Assembly (NCBI RefSeq): GCF_900111645.1
Contig: NZ_FOHQ01000001.1
Coordinates: 62,001 to 126,000 of the forward strand
Length of the DNA: 64,000 bases
DNA from: Methanococcoides vulcani
GTDB taxonomy: Archaea; Halobacteriota; Methanosarcinia; Methanosarcinales; Methanosarcinaceae
Direction of reading: 5' to 3'
How positions within the stretch are numbered: the stretch's first letter is position 1; every line of letters begins with the position of its first letter. Under the pieces are notes generated by a model. That model saw only the letters and a program-made list of their open reading frames with translations, did not search any database and had not been told where the DNA came from. A program made the translations under genes and the position numbers. Shown piece by piece: positions 61,782 to 64,000 of the stretch.

Positions 61782-64000
61782 TCAAATATCTAAGGTTATC
61801 TGCCCAAACCGCTGCTGGCGTTTAATTGCGTCCAGTGTTTCGTCTTTTGCCTTTACTTTAATACCTATTCTCGTTCGTCCTGATGCAGATGGTTCAGTGG
61901 TCAGGGTGAAGTGTATGGGGAAATACTTCAGTACATCTGCTTTGATGTTGTGTCCTGGGCATATCAGCTGAACATTGTTCTTTTCAAGGATTGAACCGAT
62001 TGCTTCCCATAGATATGAACCACTGGTGGATCCAAACGGATTGTCAATGATCATCATCTTGGACGTGTTCATATCTTTTCGGTCGATGACAATATCCCTG
62101 ATATATGACATCAGTACGACAAGGAATACGATGAATATCGCATTTGTTTGTCCGTCAGATGCTTCGATCTGTTCCCATCTTAAGAATCTCTGTATACCAT
62201 TCTGATCGATCTTTCGCATTTCCATCTGGATGGCCTTCATATCCAATACCCTGTTTAGCAGGAGTGCTGGGGTTAAGCAATCAACCAGTTTCATCTTATC
62301 GATCTTGTTGTCTTCGATGTCACGTATCAGGTCTCTGATATAATGTTGCATCTCCAATTCAGCCTGTTCATCTGCATATTCGCATTTGTTAAAGTTTATT
62401 CGAATCATGTCATGGGTTTCGTCCTTGAACTTGATCCTTGATAACATGGGGAACTTCTTGATGTGGTCTTTATACATCTTTGCGATTCCCAATGCCTGAT
62501 CCACAACATTTTCTTCGATGTTCTTGAGTGCATCGATCTGTTCCTGCTGGTCCTCCATCCTCTTGAGAAGTATACTTGAGTATTTCTCGAGGGCATTTGC
62601 ATTGAATTTTGCATCTTCGAGAGTATTTGCAACAGACAGCCTGTCTCGGATAGGGGTTTTGAAATATTCTCCCATATCGATGTTACCGATATTGGTCATG
62701 ACCTTGTCTTTAGTGCGTCTGAACCTATCCTTATTCTGTTCGACGTTGGAATGTCTGCTCGTTAACAATGACATTAGTTCACTGTGGTCTTTGAGCTCGA
62801 CATGTGTGTCTATGGTGGTAGTGGTAATGTGATATTGATTGCACAATATCTCATAGTTCTGAAGACTGAACTCGAGATGTTCAAGCTTTTCAGAGTTTGA
62901 CTGGTGTAATGCTTCAATACCAGTGATTTTTTCGACCAGACGGTTGAGTTCTATCTGTTTAGTGTTAATATCACCACGGAACTGGGTTTCGTCCATAAGA
63001 CTGGGATCTGGTACGTATGCTTCAGGTACACGTGCATTGTACTTGCTTACCATCGAATTGAACGTTGCTTTGAGGAGTGCCTGTTTTTCACGTGCTTCCG
63101 ATAGTTTTCCTTCCGCTGTTTTGAGTGTTTCCTTTATATTTTCGATCTGTGTTCCCAGATCACGGATGTACTCTTCACTGAATGGTTGACTGCGACCACC
63201 TGCTTTGATTTCCTCGATGGTTATTTTATCGCGGTTTATTTCATTATACAGACTATTGACGAATCCCCTGTTCTTCTGGATGTTTTCCTGTAATTGTGTG
63301 ACATTGCCAGCCACTTCTTTGATTATATTTTTTGCAGATCCATACTCTGCCCATAGTATAGAGGTGTCTCTTTCATCCAGTATTTCAACATCCATCGTCT
63401 TGAAATCGTTGAGCTCTCCATTTATGTCAGATTCAAGTTTATCTTTCTGCCTGGAAAGTGATGTAACTGCTTCCTCTTTTTCACTGATTTTCACTCTTAT
63501 TTGGTTATTCTCGTTCTTCGTGCTGGTCAGTAGTTCTGAAAGCTCCTTGATCCGTGTGGTATTTTCATCAATACTTGTCTGCAGTTCACCGATCTTTTCG
63601 ATTATCTGTATCAATTCGGTAAGTGCTGTAAGTTTTTCACCGAATGTAACCAGCTTGTTCTTTGTATCGGATAGTTCCGTCCTTGTTTGTTCAAGGGTTC
63701 TGTTATTGTCCTTGATCCTACCAGCTATCTCCGATAGAATGGTGGTATATTCATCCAGATTTGCCTGGTGTTGTTCAAGCTGGTTATGCAGTTCTGCTTC
63801 GCGTCCTTCTGGATACTGTTCAGTGAAGGTTTTCAGTGTACCCCAATCACGTTTTGTAACAGTGAGCGAACTTTCCTGTTTCGTGATCTCCTGTTCGACT
63901 TTCTGTATATCCGAATGGATGCGTTTTATTGTATTGTCCTTATCCAGTATCCTGATATAATGTTCAGTGTCTCTGGATGGTACGAACACATCACCAAGAG
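61782..64000 (-). CDS. Large coiled-coil SMC-like ATPase, 5' end outside window
   Basis: More than 735 aa. Long heptad-rich coiled coil (roughly first 320 visible residues, KRIHSDIQKVEQEITKQES and onwards), then a helical part, and a C-terminal ATPase half with KMMIIDNPFGSTSGSYLWEA as Walker B/D-loop and LICPGHNI as switch. The Walker A half must lie upstream: the reading frame stays open to the window edge (GDVFVPSRD), so the GTG at 63989 is not the start. Proteins like this occur in defence systems and in DNA repair; neighbours outside the window would decide. Confidence 0.75.
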   Translation of the reverse strand, partial: LGDVFVPSRDTEHYIRILDKDNTIKRIHSDIQKVEQEITKQESSLTVTKRDWGTLKTFTEQYPEGREAELHNQLEQHQANLDEYTTILSEIAGRIKDNNRTLEQTRTELSDTKNKLVTFGEKLTALTELIQIIEKIGELQTSIDENTTRIKELSELLTSTKNENNQIRVKISEKEEAVTSLSRQKDKLESDINGELNDFKTMDVEILDERDTSILWAEYGSAKNIIKEVAGNVTQLQENIQKNRGFVNSLYNEINRDKITIEEIKAGGRSQPFSEEYIRDLGTQIENIKETLKTAEGKLSEAREKQALLKATFNSMVSKYNARVPEAYVPDPSLMDETQFRGDINTKQIELNRLVEKITGIEALHQSNSEKLEHLEFSLQNYEILCNQYHITTTTIDTHVELKDHSELMSLLTSRHSNVEQNKDRFRRTKDKVMTNIGNIDMGEYFKTPIRDRLSVANTLEDAKFNANALEKYSSILLKRMEDQQEQIDALKNIEENVVDQALGIAKMYKDHIKKFPMLSRIKFKDETHDMIRINFNKCEYADEQAELEMQHYIRDLIRDIEDNKIDKMKLVDCLTPALLLNRVLDMKAIQMEMRKIDQNGIQRFLRWEQIEASDGQTNAIFIVFLVVLMSYIRDIVIDRKDMNTSKMMIIDNPFGSTSGSYLWEAIGSILEKNNVQLICPGHNIKADVLKYFPIHFTLTTEPSASGRTRIGIKVKAKDETLDAIKRQQRFGQITLDI

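Noticed and set aside
1-64000. CRISPR arrays, rRNA operons, complete insertion sequences
   Set aside because: No regularly spaced repeats, no rRNA-like stretches and no transposase frame with terminal inverted repeats were seen.

Overview
The window reads as chromosome of a methylotrophic methanogenic archaeon of the Methanosarcinales (Methanococcoides/Methanolobus-like). The evidence is a complete mtrEDCBAFGH operon, a cytosolic-type hdrCB pair, a cysteate-synthase/ComDE coenzyme M route, archaeal split glutamate synthase, archaeal TyrS, a Thg1-like protein, the archaeal modified mevalonate genes, and a bacterial-type UvrC and XseA. No complete rRNA or tRNA gene and no CRISPR array was seen.

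Positions 1-45 kb are ordinary, compact core genome. It starts with the end-truncated xseA and then split glutamate synthase (gltB1-gltB2-gltB3) followed by an FrhB-like F420 oxidoreductase, which suggests F420-linked glutamate synthesis. A decayed glnA 3' end lies just upstream of it. Next come hdrCB, convergent with the mtr operon; a U32 protein and a small Cys-rich protein precede mtr. After a sugar-isomerase-like gene, a USP and a relic of an ABC-permease/DUF2318 locus come two tandem hairpin elements (16.85-17.28 kb) that look like paralogous small RNAs. Then follow anhydromevalonate phosphate decarboxylase plus both phosphomevalonate dehydratase subunits, a site-2 protease, a radical SAM protein, uvrC, a RNase H-like nuclease, thg1, tyrS and a Kef-type antiporter. 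The block at 31.6-37.3 kb is a coenzyme M cluster: methanogenesis marker 16 (DUF39 plus ferredoxin), comE, comD, an Fe-S protein, a HypB-like GTPase, an orphan ABC ATPase and cysteate synthase. Two paralogous PAS histidine kinases, an aldo-keto reductase, a YigZ protein, an acetyltransferase and a PsiE-like membrane protein end the core part.

Positions 45.9-51.2 kb are an accessory block bounded by psiE and by a second, partial copy of the psiE 3' end that sits against a frameshifted integrase. It carries a tightly overlapping operon, rhodanese (EanB-like) - histidine Na-methyltransferase (EanA/EgtD-like) - sufS - sufE. I read this as an anaerobic ergothioneine pathway with its own persulfide supply. 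Conserved cysteine spacing in the rhodanese supports the call.

Positions 51.2-64 kb are AT-rich, mobile and defence-like. They hold a full-length SSV-type integrase whose gene contains a tRNA-Gly 3' half (attP), at least four decayed integrase C-terminal tails, two copies of an iteron/inverted-repeat module, a tRNA-Leu-like 3' remnant, a PHP-domain SMC-like ATPase, a zinc-ribbon PD-(D/E)xK nuclease, a small putative regulator facing a 52-aa zinc-ribbon protein across a perfect 15-bp inverted repeat, and the C-terminal part of a large coiled-coil ATPase that runs off the window.
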